A program made the translations under genes and the position numbers. The notes under the pieces are model-generated. The model was not told the DNA's origin and did no database searches. It was given only the letters and a program-made list of their open reading frames with translations. Positions 8,220-16,269 of a stretch of DNA of 47,501 nucleotides are shown here, one piece after another. The number at the start of each line of letters is the position of its first letter. The first letter of the stretch is position 1. Source of the stretch: Smithella sp. (GTDB lineage Bacteria > Desulfobacterota > Syntrophia > Syntrophales > Smithellaceae). The stretch covers positions 1 through 47,501 of the forward strand of contig JAGOMJ010000017.1 of NCBI GenBank assembly GCA_017993615.1. The letters are read 5' to 3'.

Positions 8220-9464
8220 TCAAGCGGCGTAGGGCCTGCCCTTTTTAAGGGTCAGAAAAGCCATTGCAATAAGACTCAGCACGACAATATTCATCAGCCA
8301 CAGGTTATGATACGATCCGAAATGGTCGTAAATAAAACCTCCCAGAACCGGACCGATGGCGCCGCCGGTGCCGATAAAGAACGTCAGCAGGCCGTAAATC
8401 GATCCCATGCACTGCCGGCCGAATCGGTCGGCAATAATCAGAGGCAGCATGGGCGCAAGCGATCCGTATCCGAACCCGTAGACAAGAGCCGCAACGTAAA
8501 GATGCAGCAGGCTTTCCACGTTCAGGAGAATGACCGTTCCCGCCAGCATAAAGGAGATGCCGAGGAAAGAAGCGTATTTGGGGTCATTGATCCTGTCGGT
8601 TATCCAGCCGAAAAAAAATTGTCCCATAAAACCGGTCAGGCTGACGGCTGCCAGAGACGAGGCTGCCGCCATTTTGGAAATACCGTTGTCAGTGGCATAT
8701 GCTACCTGATGAACAAAAACGGCCATGCTGATCATAACGGCCAATCCCTGACAGACGGCCAGCGTCCAGAAACGGGAATCCCGAAAAAGGATCATGGTGG
8801 ACACTGGACAAACGGCCGTTGCCTCTGCCGCCTGAGGCATGCCTGATATTGTATTGCCGTCCGGCAAGAGACCGTAGGCTTCCGGGTGGGTTCTTCTCAT
8901 CAGCGTCTGCGCAACAACAACGCCCACAATCAGCATGATGAAACTCAACGCCATCAATCCGGATCGCCAACTGAATACTGTTGCAATATAACCCGCAAGC
9001 GGCGTCAGCATGACCGTTCCCAGACTGATTCCCATGGATGCGATGCCGACGGCCACACCCCGCTTGCTGATGAACCACTTGCTGACGGAAGAGCTGCAGG
9101 CAACGACGCCCATTCCGGCGGACCCCAACCCGACCATGACGCCGTAGCTGATATACAGCCCGATCGGTGTATCGACAAAACCGGTCAGCAGGTAACCGCA
9201 GGCGGCAACGCCGGCGCCGACCGTTGTGATCCAGCGCGGCGCAACGCGGTCCAGCATTCTGCCGACAAAAACAGATCCGAATGAATAAACCATCATGTTG
9301 ATGGCCGCCGCCAGGGATATGACGGACCGTGATAAAGCGAATTCATTGGCCATCGGCTTGAGAAAAACACCGAAACAGTATCGCGCGCCGTAATTCATGG
9401 CCATGACCAGAAAAGCGCCGCCCACAATGTACCAGCCCCAGAATATTTTGCGATCATTTTTCAT
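8220..9464 (-). CDS. MFS transporter, monocarboxylate/oxalate-formate antiporter-like
   Basis: A 414-residue inner-membrane carrier with about twelve hydrophobic segments. The N-terminal FWGWYIVGGAFLVMAMNYG and the loop VGRMLDRVAPRW between helices 2 and 3 are typical of the OFA/monocarboxylate branch of the major facilitator superfamily, which moves organic acids such as oxalate, formate or lactate. Substrate here is inferred only from that resemblance. The ATG at 9464 is preferred over the upstream TTG (9467) and has AGGA about 8 nt upstream. It converges with the iron alcohol dehydrogenase, so the two are not an operon, although both suit organic-acid or alcohol metabolism. Confidence 0.85.
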   Translation of the reverse strand: MKNDRKIFWGWYIVGGAFLVMAMNYGARYCFGVFLKPMANEFALSRSVISLAAAINMMVYSFGSVFVGRMLDRVAPRWITTVGAGVAACGYLLTGFVDTPIGLYISYGVMVGLGSAGMGVVACSSSVSKWFISKRGVAVGIASMGISLGTVMLTPLAGYIATVFSWRSGLMALSFIMLIVGVVVAQTLMRRTHPEAYGLLPDGNTISGMPQAAEATAVCPVSTMILFRDSRFWTLAVCQGLAVMISMAVFVHQVAYATDNGISKMAAASSLAAVSLTGFMGQFFFGWITDRINDPKYASFLGISFMLAGTVILLNVESLLHLYVAALVYGFGYGSLAPMLPLIIADRFGRQCMGSIYGLLTFFIGTGGAIGPVLGGFIYDHFGSYHNLWLMNIVVLSLIAMAFLTLKKGRPYAA

Positions 9465-9642
9465 CAATAAAATCCTGCATCACCGGCAATCACGCTCCCG
9501 GCCGCTCTCTTATCACTAAATCTTTTTCTTAGAAATAAATATCTGTGATCATCCCGGTTCCTTTTCCGGTTTGACCCTCCGCGTTAAAAATCGTTACAGG
9601 ATATCGCTTATCAAAAACAACGACCTGTGCTAGAAGCAGTTC

Positions 9643-10974
9643 ATGTCCATCTGGAATAAGAAAAATACCATTGTGGTCACTTGCCCGAAAGGCGTATCGC
9701 CTTTTTTAAAAGAAGAGGTCCAGGCCTTGAATTATCCGGTTCGGGCAGAATGGGATACGGCCATTCAAACGGAAGGAACCCTTCAGGACACGATGGCGCT
9801 CAACCTGCATCTGCGCACCGCCCAGCGGGTTTTATATCAATTGGACTCCTTCTCCGCTGATACGCCGGAATGGCTCTACAAAAAAATTCATGCCCTGCCC
9901 TGGGAAAATCTGCTCCATGATTCCGGACCCGCGGCGTATCTCTGCGTGACCTCCATCGCCGAGAACCCGCTCATTAAAGATTCGCAATTTGTCAATGTCA
10001 AGGTCAAAGACGCTATCGTGGATCGCCTACGCGACATTTCCGGAAATCGGCCGGATTCCGGTCCGGAAAAAAACAGGGCCGTGGTTCATGTATACTGGAA
10101 AGATAACCGGGCCACTGTTTACCTGGATACGTCGGGAGAACGACTGGCATTGCGCGGATACCGCAAGGTACCCCTCGTGGCGCCCATGCAGGAGACGCTT
10201 GCGGCGGCGGTCATTATGGCGGCAGGCTGGAAGGGAGAAAGTAATTTTATCAATCCCATGTGCGGCAGCGGAACTCTGGCCATAGAAGCCGCATCCATTG
10301 CGCTGCATCGGGCACCGGGGCTGCTGAGAAATCACTTCGGTTTTATGTTCATCAAAGGGTTCCCCGAGGATCACTGGCAGACGCTGCGTAGCAAAGCCCG
10401 GACGAATGCCCTGAAAAAATTGCCGGCCAGAATTATCGCCACTGATATCAACCGAGAGGCGATTTCGGCAGCCAGACAAAACGCGCAGACTGCCGGGGTG
10501 GATCATTTCATTGAATTCAATATTTGTCCGTTCGAAAAAACGTCCGTCCCCGCGGGCGACGGCATCATTATTTTTAATCCTCCTTACGGTGAACGCATGA
10601 GTTCCGATCCTCGCAAACCGGTGTCAGCGGATTTCCGTCACAGCAGAGAAACGCCCGGCCCCGGTCGCAAAATCATTCTTCGTAAATCCGGCGACAAGTC
10701 CGGCGACGGCAACCGCCATCGGGGAAGAGAGATGAAAAAACTGGAAGCGCTTTATCAGGGCATCGGCGATTTCTTCAAAAAAACATGTACTGGTTGTCAT
10801 GGATATATTTTTACCGGCAATCTGGAACTGATCAAGAAAGTCGGCTTGAGAACAAAAAGGCGTGTGATCCTGTACAACGGCGATATCGAATGCCGTCTGC
10901 TTGAATACGCGCTTTATACCGGCAGTCTGAAAAACACGGCAAAAGAGAAATCGCTATCCGCAGAAAACGGATAA
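9643..10974 (+). CDS. RlmL-like rRNA (guanine-N2) methyltransferase with THUMP domain
   Basis: A 443-residue protein. The N-terminal ~165 residues form a THUMP/ferredoxin-like RNA-binding region. The methyltransferase part has the SAM motif NPMCGSGTLAIEAA (204-217), an acidic SAM contact in IIATDINREAI near 268, and the catalytic NPPYGER motif (312-318). This is the pattern of the RlmL N-terminal half, which makes m2G2445 in 23S rRNA in E. coli. Compared with that family there is an unusual, very basic stretch of about 45 residues (about 320-363) between NPPYGER and the KKLEALYQGIGDFF helix, rich in Arg, Lys, Ser and Gly. The RlmK half is absent. The ribosome site is weak. Function is likely by family; the exact target is inference. 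Confidence 0.85.
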   Translation: MSIWNKKNTIVVTCPKGVSPFLKEEVQALNYPVRAEWDTAIQTEGTLQDTMALNLHLRTAQRVLYQLDSFSADTPEWLYKKIHALPWENLLHDSGPAAYLCVTSIAENPLIKDSQFVNVKVKDAIVDRLRDISGNRPDSGPEKNRAVVHVYWKDNRATVYLDTSGERLALRGYRKVPLVAPMQETLAAAVIMAAGWKGESNFINPMCGSGTLAIEAASIALHRAPGLLRNHFGFMFIKGFPEDHWQTLRSKARTNALKKLPARIIATDINREAISAARQNAQTAGVDHFIEFNICPFEKTSVPAGDGIIIFNPPYGERMSSDPRKPVSADFRHSRETPGPGRKIILRKSGDKSGDGNRHRGREMKKLEALYQGIGDFFKKTCTGCHGYIFTGNLELIKKVGLRTKRRVILYNGDIECRLLEYALYTGSLKNTAKEKSLSAENG

Positions 10975-11052
10975 GAATTCATTTTAAATCTTGACCAATA
11001 ATTGCTATATTAGATAACCAGAATTAATCCGATCAAAAAACAGGAGGGGAAA

Positions 11053-11994
11053 ATGCGACTACTCAAGGCGATTGTTGTATTGATCATTCTTTGCTTGGCG
11101 ACGGGCATAGGATTCGTTTATCTGGCTCCCGAACAGGCGACGTCGCTCGCTCTGGATGTGGAACGCAAACGTTCCGGGCTGGAAAAAAAGGAAATCAACC
11201 TTTCGGATCATATCCGTTACGTTTATCTGGAAGGGGGAAAAGGTGAGCCGCTGATGCTGCTGCACGGATTCGGCGCGAACAAGGATAATTTCACGCGGGT
11301 GGCCAGGTTTCTGACGCCTCATTACAGGGTCATCATTCCCGACCACATCGGTTTCGGTGATTCTAGCCGTCCGCAAAATGAAGACTACGGATCACTGGCG
11401 CAGGCTGTCAGAATCAGAACCCTGGCGCAGGCGCTGGGGATCAAAGATGTGCACGTGGGCGGAAGTTCCATGGGCGGCCACATTTCAATGATGTACGCTT
11501 TTCTTTATCCTGATGAAGTAAAAAGCTTGTGGTTGATCGATCCCGGCGGAATCTGGAGCGCTCCGCCCGGTGAATTGCATGAAATCATCGCCAAAACAGG
11601 CAAAAATCCGCTGATGGCCAAAAACGAAGATGAGTTTGCTGAAATATTCAGTTTTGTCATGACCGATCATCCGTTCATTCCGCGACCGATTTTAAACGTC
11701 ATGGCGCAGGAACGCATCAGGAATTATGAGCTGGAACAGCGTATTTTCAAGCAGTTGTCGTCCGATGCATCGGAAAGATACGTCAAAGAAATCAAAACGC
11801 CAACCCTGATTGTCTGGGGAGAAAAAGATCGCGTCATCAGTCCCCAAACGGCGCCGATTCTAAACAAATTATTGCAGAACTCCGAAATCATCATCATGAA
11901 GGGGCTGGGACATCTGCCGATGATAGAGCAACCGAAAATCGCTGCCGACGATTATTTAAAGTTTCGGAAAAGGCTTGCAAAGCAAGGATCATAA
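11053..11994 (+). CDS. Membrane-anchored alpha/beta hydrolase
   Basis: A 313-residue protein. Residues 5-24 form a hydrophobic signal anchor, placing the rest in the periplasm or at the inner-membrane face. The alpha/beta hydrolase fold is clear. The oxyanion motif HGFG is at 71-74. The nucleophile elbow G-S-S-M-G has Ser139. The acid lies in WGEKDRV near 258 and the catalytic His in GLGHLPMIEQP near 285. This resembles lipases and meta-cleavage-product hydrolases. CAGGAGGGG gives a strong ribosome site. The substrate is unknown; an ester or lipid hydrolase role is inferred. Confidence 0.85.
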   Translation: MRLLKAIVVLIILCLATGIGFVYLAPEQATSLALDVERKRSGLEKKEINLSDHIRYVYLEGGKGEPLMLLHGFGANKDNFTRVARFLTPHYRVIIPDHIGFGDSSRPQNEDYGSLAQAVRIRTLAQALGIKDVHVGGSSMGGHISMMYAFLYPDEVKSLWLIDPGGIWSAPPGELHEIIAKTGKNPLMAKNEDEFAEIFSFVMTDHPFIPRPILNVMAQERIRNYELEQRIFKQLSSDASERYVKEIKTPTLIVWGEKDRVISPQTAPILNKLLQNSEIIIMKGLGHLPMIEQPKIAADDYLKFRKRLAKQGS

Positions 11995-12054
11995 TGGTCG
12001 AATGACCGGTAAACATGGCTCGGGAACCGGGCGGCAGGAAGTTGCTTCATGCTT

Positions 12055-12080
12055 GACAGCCCCTGTCTTTTTTTTATCGT
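12055..12080 (+). terminator. Small intrinsic terminator after the hydrolase gene
   Basis: GACAG and CTGTC form a 5-bp stem with a CCC loop, followed directly by a run of eight T. The TTGACA at 12053 overlaps this stem, so a promoter for the next gene (TTGACA, 16 nt, TATCGT) is an alternative or additional reading. Confidence 0.45.
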
Positions 12081-12148
12081 TGGGGCATCAGACTTACGAT
12101 GGAAACTTTTCGACCAACCTTAACCGACCCGACGGAGGAGGTAATCCG

Positions 12149-12730
12149 ATGAAAAAATTAATGTCCGGAATCATATTTTTCGCAGGCGTGCTCTTTGCGC
12201 CGTTTTCAGTATCGGCGGGAGTCAGTGTGCACATCGATATCCCTCTACCGCCGCCAATCATTTTCCCGGCGCCGCCGCATCTGGTGGTGATACCGGAAAC
12301 ATACATCTATGCGGTACCCGATATTCAGGACGATTTATTCTTCTATTCCGGTTGGTGGTGGCGGCCGTGGAACGGCCGCTGGTACCGTTCACGCTATTAC
12401 GACAGGGGATGGACTTATGACCATCAGCCGCCGTTTTTCCATCGTACCATTCCGCCCGGGTGGAAGGACAATTACCGCAATAAGACCTGGAAAGGACACC
12501 GATGGGAACACAGAAAAATAAGCCATCACGAGCTTCAACGTAACTGGAGCGGCTGGAAAAAAGAAAAACGCTGGGAAAAACATAGCTGGGGTGTAAAAAA
12601 CTGGAAAGACCGGCGCTCCGGCACGCAATACAGGCGTGAAGTAAAAAAATCAAAGACCGTCATCAAATACCGTGATGACCGACGTCCCGTCAGAGAGGAC
12701 CGACGTCCCGTCAGAGAGGACCGACGATAG
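12149..12730 (+). CDS. Secreted Trp/His/Arg-rich protein with terminal tandem repeat, unknown function
   Basis: A 193-residue protein with a clear Sec signal peptide (MKKLMSGIIFFAGVLFAPFSVSA, cleavage likely before GVS). A Pro-rich segment (IPLPPPIIFPAPPHLVVIPE) and a Trp/Tyr/Arg-rich stretch (GWWWRPWNGRWYRSRYYDRGW) follow. The rest is strongly basic and rich in Trp, His and Lys. It ends in a duplicated heptad, DRRPVRE. The composition resembles small envelope proteins sometimes annotated YXWGXW-repeat or DUF3300-like, but I cannot assign a function. The open frame begins upstream at 11975; the ATG at 12149 is chosen because of the strong GGAGGAGG ribosome site and the signal peptide. Confidence 0.75.
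   Translation: MKKLMSGIIFFAGVLFAPFSVSAGVSVHIDIPLPPPIIFPAPPHLVVIPETYIYAVPDIQDDLFFYSGWWWRPWNGRWYRSRYYDRGWTYDHQPPFFHRTIPPGWKDNYRNKTWKGHRWEHRKISHHELQRNWSGWKKEKRWEKHSWGVKNWKDRRSGTQYRREVKKSKTVIKYRDDRRPVREDRRPVREDRR
12677..12727 (+). repeat. 21-bp tandem repeat at the 3' end of the secreted-protein gene
   Basis: Two exact 21-bp copies (12677-12697 and 12698-12718) plus a partial third copy of 9 bp encode repeated DRRPVRE. Exact identity at the DNA level suggests a recent, slippage-prone duplication that could vary protein length. Confidence 0.9.
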
Positions 12731-12809
12731 CCGGACGACGTAATTCATCAACACTGACAACGGCCAACCGCGTCATGTTGATTTCTTTCACCCCAAGATG
12801 GTTTATGAC

Positions 12810-12843
12810 ACCGGCTTTGTTTTTGCAGAAAAACAAAGCCGGT
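12810..12843. terminator. Strong 15-bp hairpin, probable bidirectional terminator
   Basis: A perfect 15-bp inverted repeat (12810-12824 and 12829-12843) with a GCAG loop. Each arm contains a GGC/GCC block and an A5/T5 run, and CCTTTTC follows. It sits after the secreted-protein gene and before the metK leader, as expected of an intrinsic terminator. Confidence 0.65.
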
Positions 12844-13004
12844 CCTTTTCATGGTGCTACAAAACAATCCCTGTGATATCAATCTATAAACGTCTGTTTC
12901 GTTTTTTGTGGGAACACAGGATCGTGTGCATGACCAAAATGATTGATGATTTTTTATACCGATTCCCCAAAAACAGCGGGAAAAGAAAAAAGTAGAAATA
13001 ATTG

Positions 13005-13032
13005 TTGACAAATTTCAATGGATGAGTATGTT
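13005..13032 (+). promoter_or_regulatory. Promoter of the metK leader
   Basis: TTGACA at 13005-13010, a 16-nt spacer and TATGTT at 13027-13032. The expected transcription start near 13039 coincides with the first base pair of the riboswitch, so the transcript would begin almost exactly at the aptamer. Confidence 0.7.
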
Positions 13033-13038
13033 AACGAC

Positions 13039-13092
13039 AAGCGGTGATTTAATCAAGTTAATTGCTCCGCTCTAAAAATGTGCTAAAGGCTG
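13039..13092 (+). ncRNA. SAM-II-type riboswitch upstream of metK
   Basis: The segment matches the SAM-II (SAM_alpha, metX/metA-type) pseudoknot aptamer. Stem P1 pairs AGCGG (13040-13044) with CCGCT (13067-13071). The loop starts with the conserved UGAUUUAA (13045-13052) and ends with UUGC. After P1 comes AAAAAUGUGCUAAAG, which holds the hallmark GCUAAA (13082-13087) and can pair back with UUGC. The known Sargasso Sea metX aptamer shares UGAUUUAA, UUGC and AAAUGU(A)GCUAAA in the same order. An intrinsic terminator and metK, which makes SAM, follow; end-product repression by transcription termination is the inferred mechanism. Confidence 0.85.
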
Positions 13093-13107
13093 GTGTGAAT
13101 GAAAATG

Positions 13108-13142
13108 AGCCCGTTGCCCTTTGGCGCGGGCTTTTTGTTTTT
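13108..13142 (+). terminator. Riboswitch-controlled intrinsic terminator before metK
   Basis: GCCCG and CGGGC enclose an inner GCC/GGC pair and a CUUU-containing loop, followed by TTTTTGTTTTTT. GGCT at 13088-13091, at the 3' edge of the aptamer, can pair with AGCC at 13108-13111 and could act as an antiterminator when SAM is low (inference). Confidence 0.75.
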
Positions 13143-13203
13143 TATGAGGCCCAATCATATTTGATTAAAAAAATAAAATAGAAAAGAGAGGTTACAAAAA
13201 AAC

Positions 13204-14388
13204 ATGAGTAAACTGCACACACGTCACATTTACACTTCGGAATCCGTTTCAGAAGGACACCCGGACAAGGTATGCGATCAGATTTCCGATGCCATACTGG
13301 ATGCCTGCCTGGAACAGGACAAACACGCCCATGTCGGCTGTGAGACGGCTGTCGGGCCCAATCTTGTCGTTAATCTTGGGGAAATCACCTGTAAAAACTG
13401 GAACAAGATCAATCCTCAGGCCATTTCGCGACAAGTTGTCCAGGACATCGGTTATGATGATCCCTGTGAAAACTTCAGTTGGGATACATTTAATTACCTT
13501 TCCGCCATTCACGGTCAGTCGCCCGATATTAAACAGGGCGTTGATCGGGATCGACCTGAAAATCAGGGTGCCGGCGATCAGGGCATGATGTTCGGTTATG
13601 CGTCATATGCCACGCCGCAAATGATGCCTGCGCCGATTTATTATGCACATCTCTTATTGGAAGAACTTACCATTTTGCGTAAAGCAAATGTGATAGAATA
13701 CCTGCGGCCGGATTCAAAATCCCAGGTCAGCGTTCTTCATGAAGACGGAAAGGCGGTGAAAATCACAACCGTCGTCATCTCGCATCAAACGCTGGACGTT
13801 CCGCTGAAAAGAATTCGCAAAGACCTGATTGACGTCGCACATCAGGTTCTCGACAAGACGGGCATGCTGACCAACAAGACTGAATTTTTCATCAATCCGA
13901 CGGGACGATTTGTAATCGGCGGACCGGCCGGCGATTCCGGTGTCACCGGACGAAAAATTATCGTGGATTCTTACGGCGGGGTCGGTTCTCACGGCGGCGG
14001 CGCGTTTTCAGGTAAGGATCCTTCCAAAGTGGATCGTTCTGCCGCTTACTACGCACGCTACGCCGCTAAAAATATCGTCGCGGCAAGACTGGCCGACAAA
14101 TGCGAAATTCAAATCGCATACGCAATCGGCGTGGCCAAACCGCTCAGCATTAATGTCTGCACGTACGGTACCAGCGTAATTCCTGAAAATAAGATCGAAA
14201 AAATTCTCACTGAAGGAAAAATTTTCGATTTCCGTCCGGCCATGATGATTAAGGATCTTGGACTCACGACGCCGAAGGGTTGGAGCTATCGCAAAGCCTG
14301 TAACTACGGCCATTTCGGACGCAAAGGCTTCCCCTGGGAGAAAACAGACCGGGTGGATGCGCTTCGCCAGGCCGCCGGGTTGAAGTAA
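13204..14388 (+). CDS. metK: S-adenosylmethionine synthetase
   Basis: A 394-residue methionine adenosyltransferase making SAM from ATP and methionine in the cytoplasm. The family signatures are intact: GHPDKVCDQISDAILD near the N-terminus (ATP and metal site), GDQGMMFGYA (methionine-site hexapeptide region) near 127, and GGGAFSGKDPSKVDRSAAY near 260 (phosphate-binding loop). Length is the usual one. The gene stands alone between a SAM-II-type riboswitch/terminator leader and a strong downstream terminator, so it is probably monocistronic and repressed by its own product. GAGAGG lies upstream of the ATG with a slightly long spacing. Confidence 0.97.
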   Translation: MSKLHTRHIYTSESVSEGHPDKVCDQISDAILDACLEQDKHAHVGCETAVGPNLVVNLGEITCKNWNKINPQAISRQVVQDIGYDDPCENFSWDTFNYLSAIHGQSPDIKQGVDRDRPENQGAGDQGMMFGYASYATPQMMPAPIYYAHLLLEELTILRKANVIEYLRPDSKSQVSVLHEDGKAVKITTVVISHQTLDVPLKRIRKDLIDVAHQVLDKTGMLTNKTEFFINPTGRFVIGGPAGDSGVTGRKIIVDSYGGVGSHGGGAFSGKDPSKVDRSAAYYARYAAKNIVAARLADKCEIQIAYAIGVAKPLSINVCTYGTSVIPENKIEKILTEGKIFDFRPAMMIKDLGLTTPKGWSYRKACNYGHFGRKGFPWEKTDRVDALRQAAGLK

Positions 14389-14407
14389 AAAAGGTTGTGT
14401 TTTATAA

Positions 14408-14441
14408 AAAAGCCCGCTGCCGATTGCAGCGGGCTTTTTTA
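14408..14441. terminator. Intrinsic terminator between metK and the convergent lipoprotein gene
   Basis: A perfect 10-bp stem, AGCCCGCTGC (14411-14420) and GCAGCGGGCT (14426-14435), with a CGATT loop. A T-run follows and an A-run precedes, so it can stop transcription in both directions. Confidence 0.9.
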
Positions 14442-14501
14442 TCATAATTACCGCACCCTGACACCTGTTATAACAATAGTGCTGGAACCGCGGTTAAAAA
14501 C

Positions 14502-14894
14502 TTACGGTTGCCCCTGCGGTTTCTGGGACTGTAGTTCCTTGATCCGGCCGGCGAGAGGTGATTGCGGGGATACCGGCTCAATCATAATGATGTGACGGGC
14601 ATTAATGTAAGTCTGATCCGCCCCGTGTATTTCATTGCCTTTTCTTATCAGGGTATTGCTAACCTGCTTTGTATCCGGATTAGCGACGCTGCGAATATAG
14701 AAAACGTCTTTGAGAAGAACATAATCTGTACCCACAAATTCAACCTTTCCGAAAAAAACCTGACCCGTGGTAAGTAAAACCGCCTGATATTCATTCTGAA
14801 ATTTTGGATTTTCATTCTGCTGGCAACCCTGAATGCAGACGAGCCCGAGGACAAATACGATAATGCTTAATAAAACCATGATTCTCTTTTTCAT
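14502..14894 (-). CDS. Small lipoprotein of unknown function
   Basis: A 130-residue protein with a lipoprotein signal: positively charged start, hydrophobic core and lipobox I-Q-G-C with Cys24. Mature residues 35-100 contain a short beta-rich motif (QAVLLTTGQVFFGKVEFVGTDYVLLKDVFYI) that resembles small beta-barrel or Sm-like folds, followed by a Gln/Pro-rich tail. The function is not known. AAAGGAG gives a strong ribosome site. It is likely anchored in the inner or outer membrane facing the periplasm. Confidence 0.75.
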   Translation of the reverse strand: MKKRIMVLLSIIVFVLGLVCIQGCQQNENPKFQNEYQAVLLTTGQVFFGKVEFVGTDYVLLKDVFYIRSVANPDTKQVSNTLIRKGNEIHGADQTYINARHIIMIEPVSPQSPLAGRIKELQSQKPQGQP

Positions 14895-15272
14895 GACAGA
14901 CTCCTTTCACAATAAATGACTAAATAAGTTTATAAAATATTTTTGAAGTATATCACGACGAAAAAATAAAATAAATATATGTTTTGATAAGACATAACAC
15001 ATAATGCATACTGCCTTACCTGTATCAATTTTCGCTCCTGACCTTGCAGATAAAAATACGATGATTTCTGCCGTTGATATGCAGAGACTTACTGAAGGAT
15101 TATTGCAATTCTTACGCGCCTCAAAACTATCCTGAAAACAAGAATTGAAAAATATAAGTATTATATCTACATCTTTTATAATTAACAATTACAGCGTAAT
15201 CGCCATTGAATTTAGCAGCATAATTAAAGATAATCGAAAAGATATTAATAATTTAATTAATTTAATAACAGT
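14895..15272. other. AT-rich intergenic region, 378 bp
   Basis: A strongly AT-rich stretch between a leftward lipoprotein gene and a rightward LuxR gene, so it must carry two divergent promoters, though no near-consensus pair stands out. A less AT-rich island inside it holds the small frame at 15004-15135. The segment 15241-15272 is a run of ATTAATTTAATTAA-like sequence. A 93-residue leftward frame across it has a composition typical of chance translation. Confidence 0.5.
15004..15135 (+). CDS. Possible 43-residue small ORF
   Basis: An ATG-initiated frame of 43 codons with a protein-like composition: hydrophobic first half (MHTALPVSIFAPDLADK) and an amphipathic second half (MQRLTEGLLQFLRASKLS). 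Its base composition is clearly less AT-rich than the flanks. No good ribosome site is visible. It could be a small protein, a gene remnant or chance. Confidence 0.25.
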   Translation: MHTALPVSIFAPDLADKNTMISAVDMQRLTEGLLQFLRASKLS

Positions 15273-16184
15273 ATGATCCGGATATTGCAGAAATATGAGA
15301 ACATGAAAGAAGAAACAGAGATAAATATTCCGAAAGAGTTCACGAATAAATTATTCTGGCAGTCTCTCAATCCCATGTCCATTACCCGGGCTACAGATGG
15401 AATGTATGTTGACGTCAACGAATCTTTCACGGAATTTTTCGGACGGCGACGCGAAGAAGTCATCGGGAACACAGCCGCTGACATCGCATACGCCACCAGT
15501 CTGGAAAGATTGAAAATTCTGGAAGAGATTAATGAAAAAGGTTTTGCCAGAAATATTACCATCACCGTCAGGGATAAAAAAGGCGATCTGCGATGCGCAT
15601 TGGTTAACACCCTCCCCGTTGAGATAAAAAATCAGGTATACTGGCTGACGGTTGGAACGGATATATCCGATCTCAATCCGGCCGCAAAGATAAGTCATGA
15701 AGACGCACTGATCAAATCCTTGAATTCCATTAAGGGCGCCGGCGTTGTTTTAATAAGAAACCATCAAAAGAAACAGCCCTCTTTATGTTACATGAACGAA
15801 GAGGCCAAAATGGTTTTAAAAACTCATTCGCTGGATAACCTGCTTCGCACACTGGCGGAAAATGATTCCACCTACCTCAGCATCGGGGCCAAATATTATC
15901 ATGTTAAAAATATTAACAACCACCGGCGGTCTCCCCTGAAACTGATCGTCATGGAAAGAATGCCGGATACCATATGCATCAGGGAGAAACTCACAATACT
16001 CGATCTGACCCCCCGCCAGAAAGAGATCGCTTTCCTGGCGGCGACCGGGTACTCCAACCGGGAAATTGCAGGAAGATTCTGCATCACGGAATACACCGTA
16101 AAAGATCATCTGAAAAAAATTTTTCATACCCTCGGCGTTAAGAAACGCAGCGAAATCAGCCCCAAACTGTTCCACTGGCGTTAG
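15273..16184 (+). CDS. PAS-domain LuxR-family transcriptional regulator
   Basis: A 303-residue protein. Residues about 25-135 form a PAS domain (MSITRATDGMYVDVNESFTEFFG and RREEVIG are typical). The middle part is less recognisable. Residues about 238-300 form a LuxR/GerE helix-turn-helix, LTPRQKEIAFLAATGYSNREIAGRF, with the recognition helix TEYTVKDHLKKIF. No receiver domain is present, so a ligand or redox signal sensed by the PAS domain is likely. Start uncertain: an ATG at 15303 has GAGAAC directly upstream and gives a protein 10 residues shorter. Flanking genes do not form an obvious operon. Confidence 0.8.
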   Translation: MIRILQKYENMKEETEINIPKEFTNKLFWQSLNPMSITRATDGMYVDVNESFTEFFGRRREEVIGNTAADIAYATSLERLKILEEINEKGFARNITITVRDKKGDLRCALVNTLPVEIKNQVYWLTVGTDISDLNPAAKISHEDALIKSLNSIKGAGVVLIRNHQKKQPSLCYMNEEAKMVLKTHSLDNLLRTLAENDSTYLSIGAKYYHVKNINNHRRSPLKLIVMERMPDTICIREKLTILDLTPRQKEIAFLAATGYSNREIAGRFCITEYTVKDHLKKIFHTLGVKKRSEISPKLFHWR

Positions 16185-16269
16185 CGACCTCAAAAACTCC
16201 TTGCATTTAAAAGTATAAAAAAATATTCTCCCGAAAAACATCCGGAACATTTTTTTATTGCATCGAACC

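Noticed and set aside
14907..15188. 93-residue minus-strand open frame
   Set aside because: The composition (Phe, Ile, Ser, Asn rich) is that of translated AT-rich spacer and there is no ribosome site.
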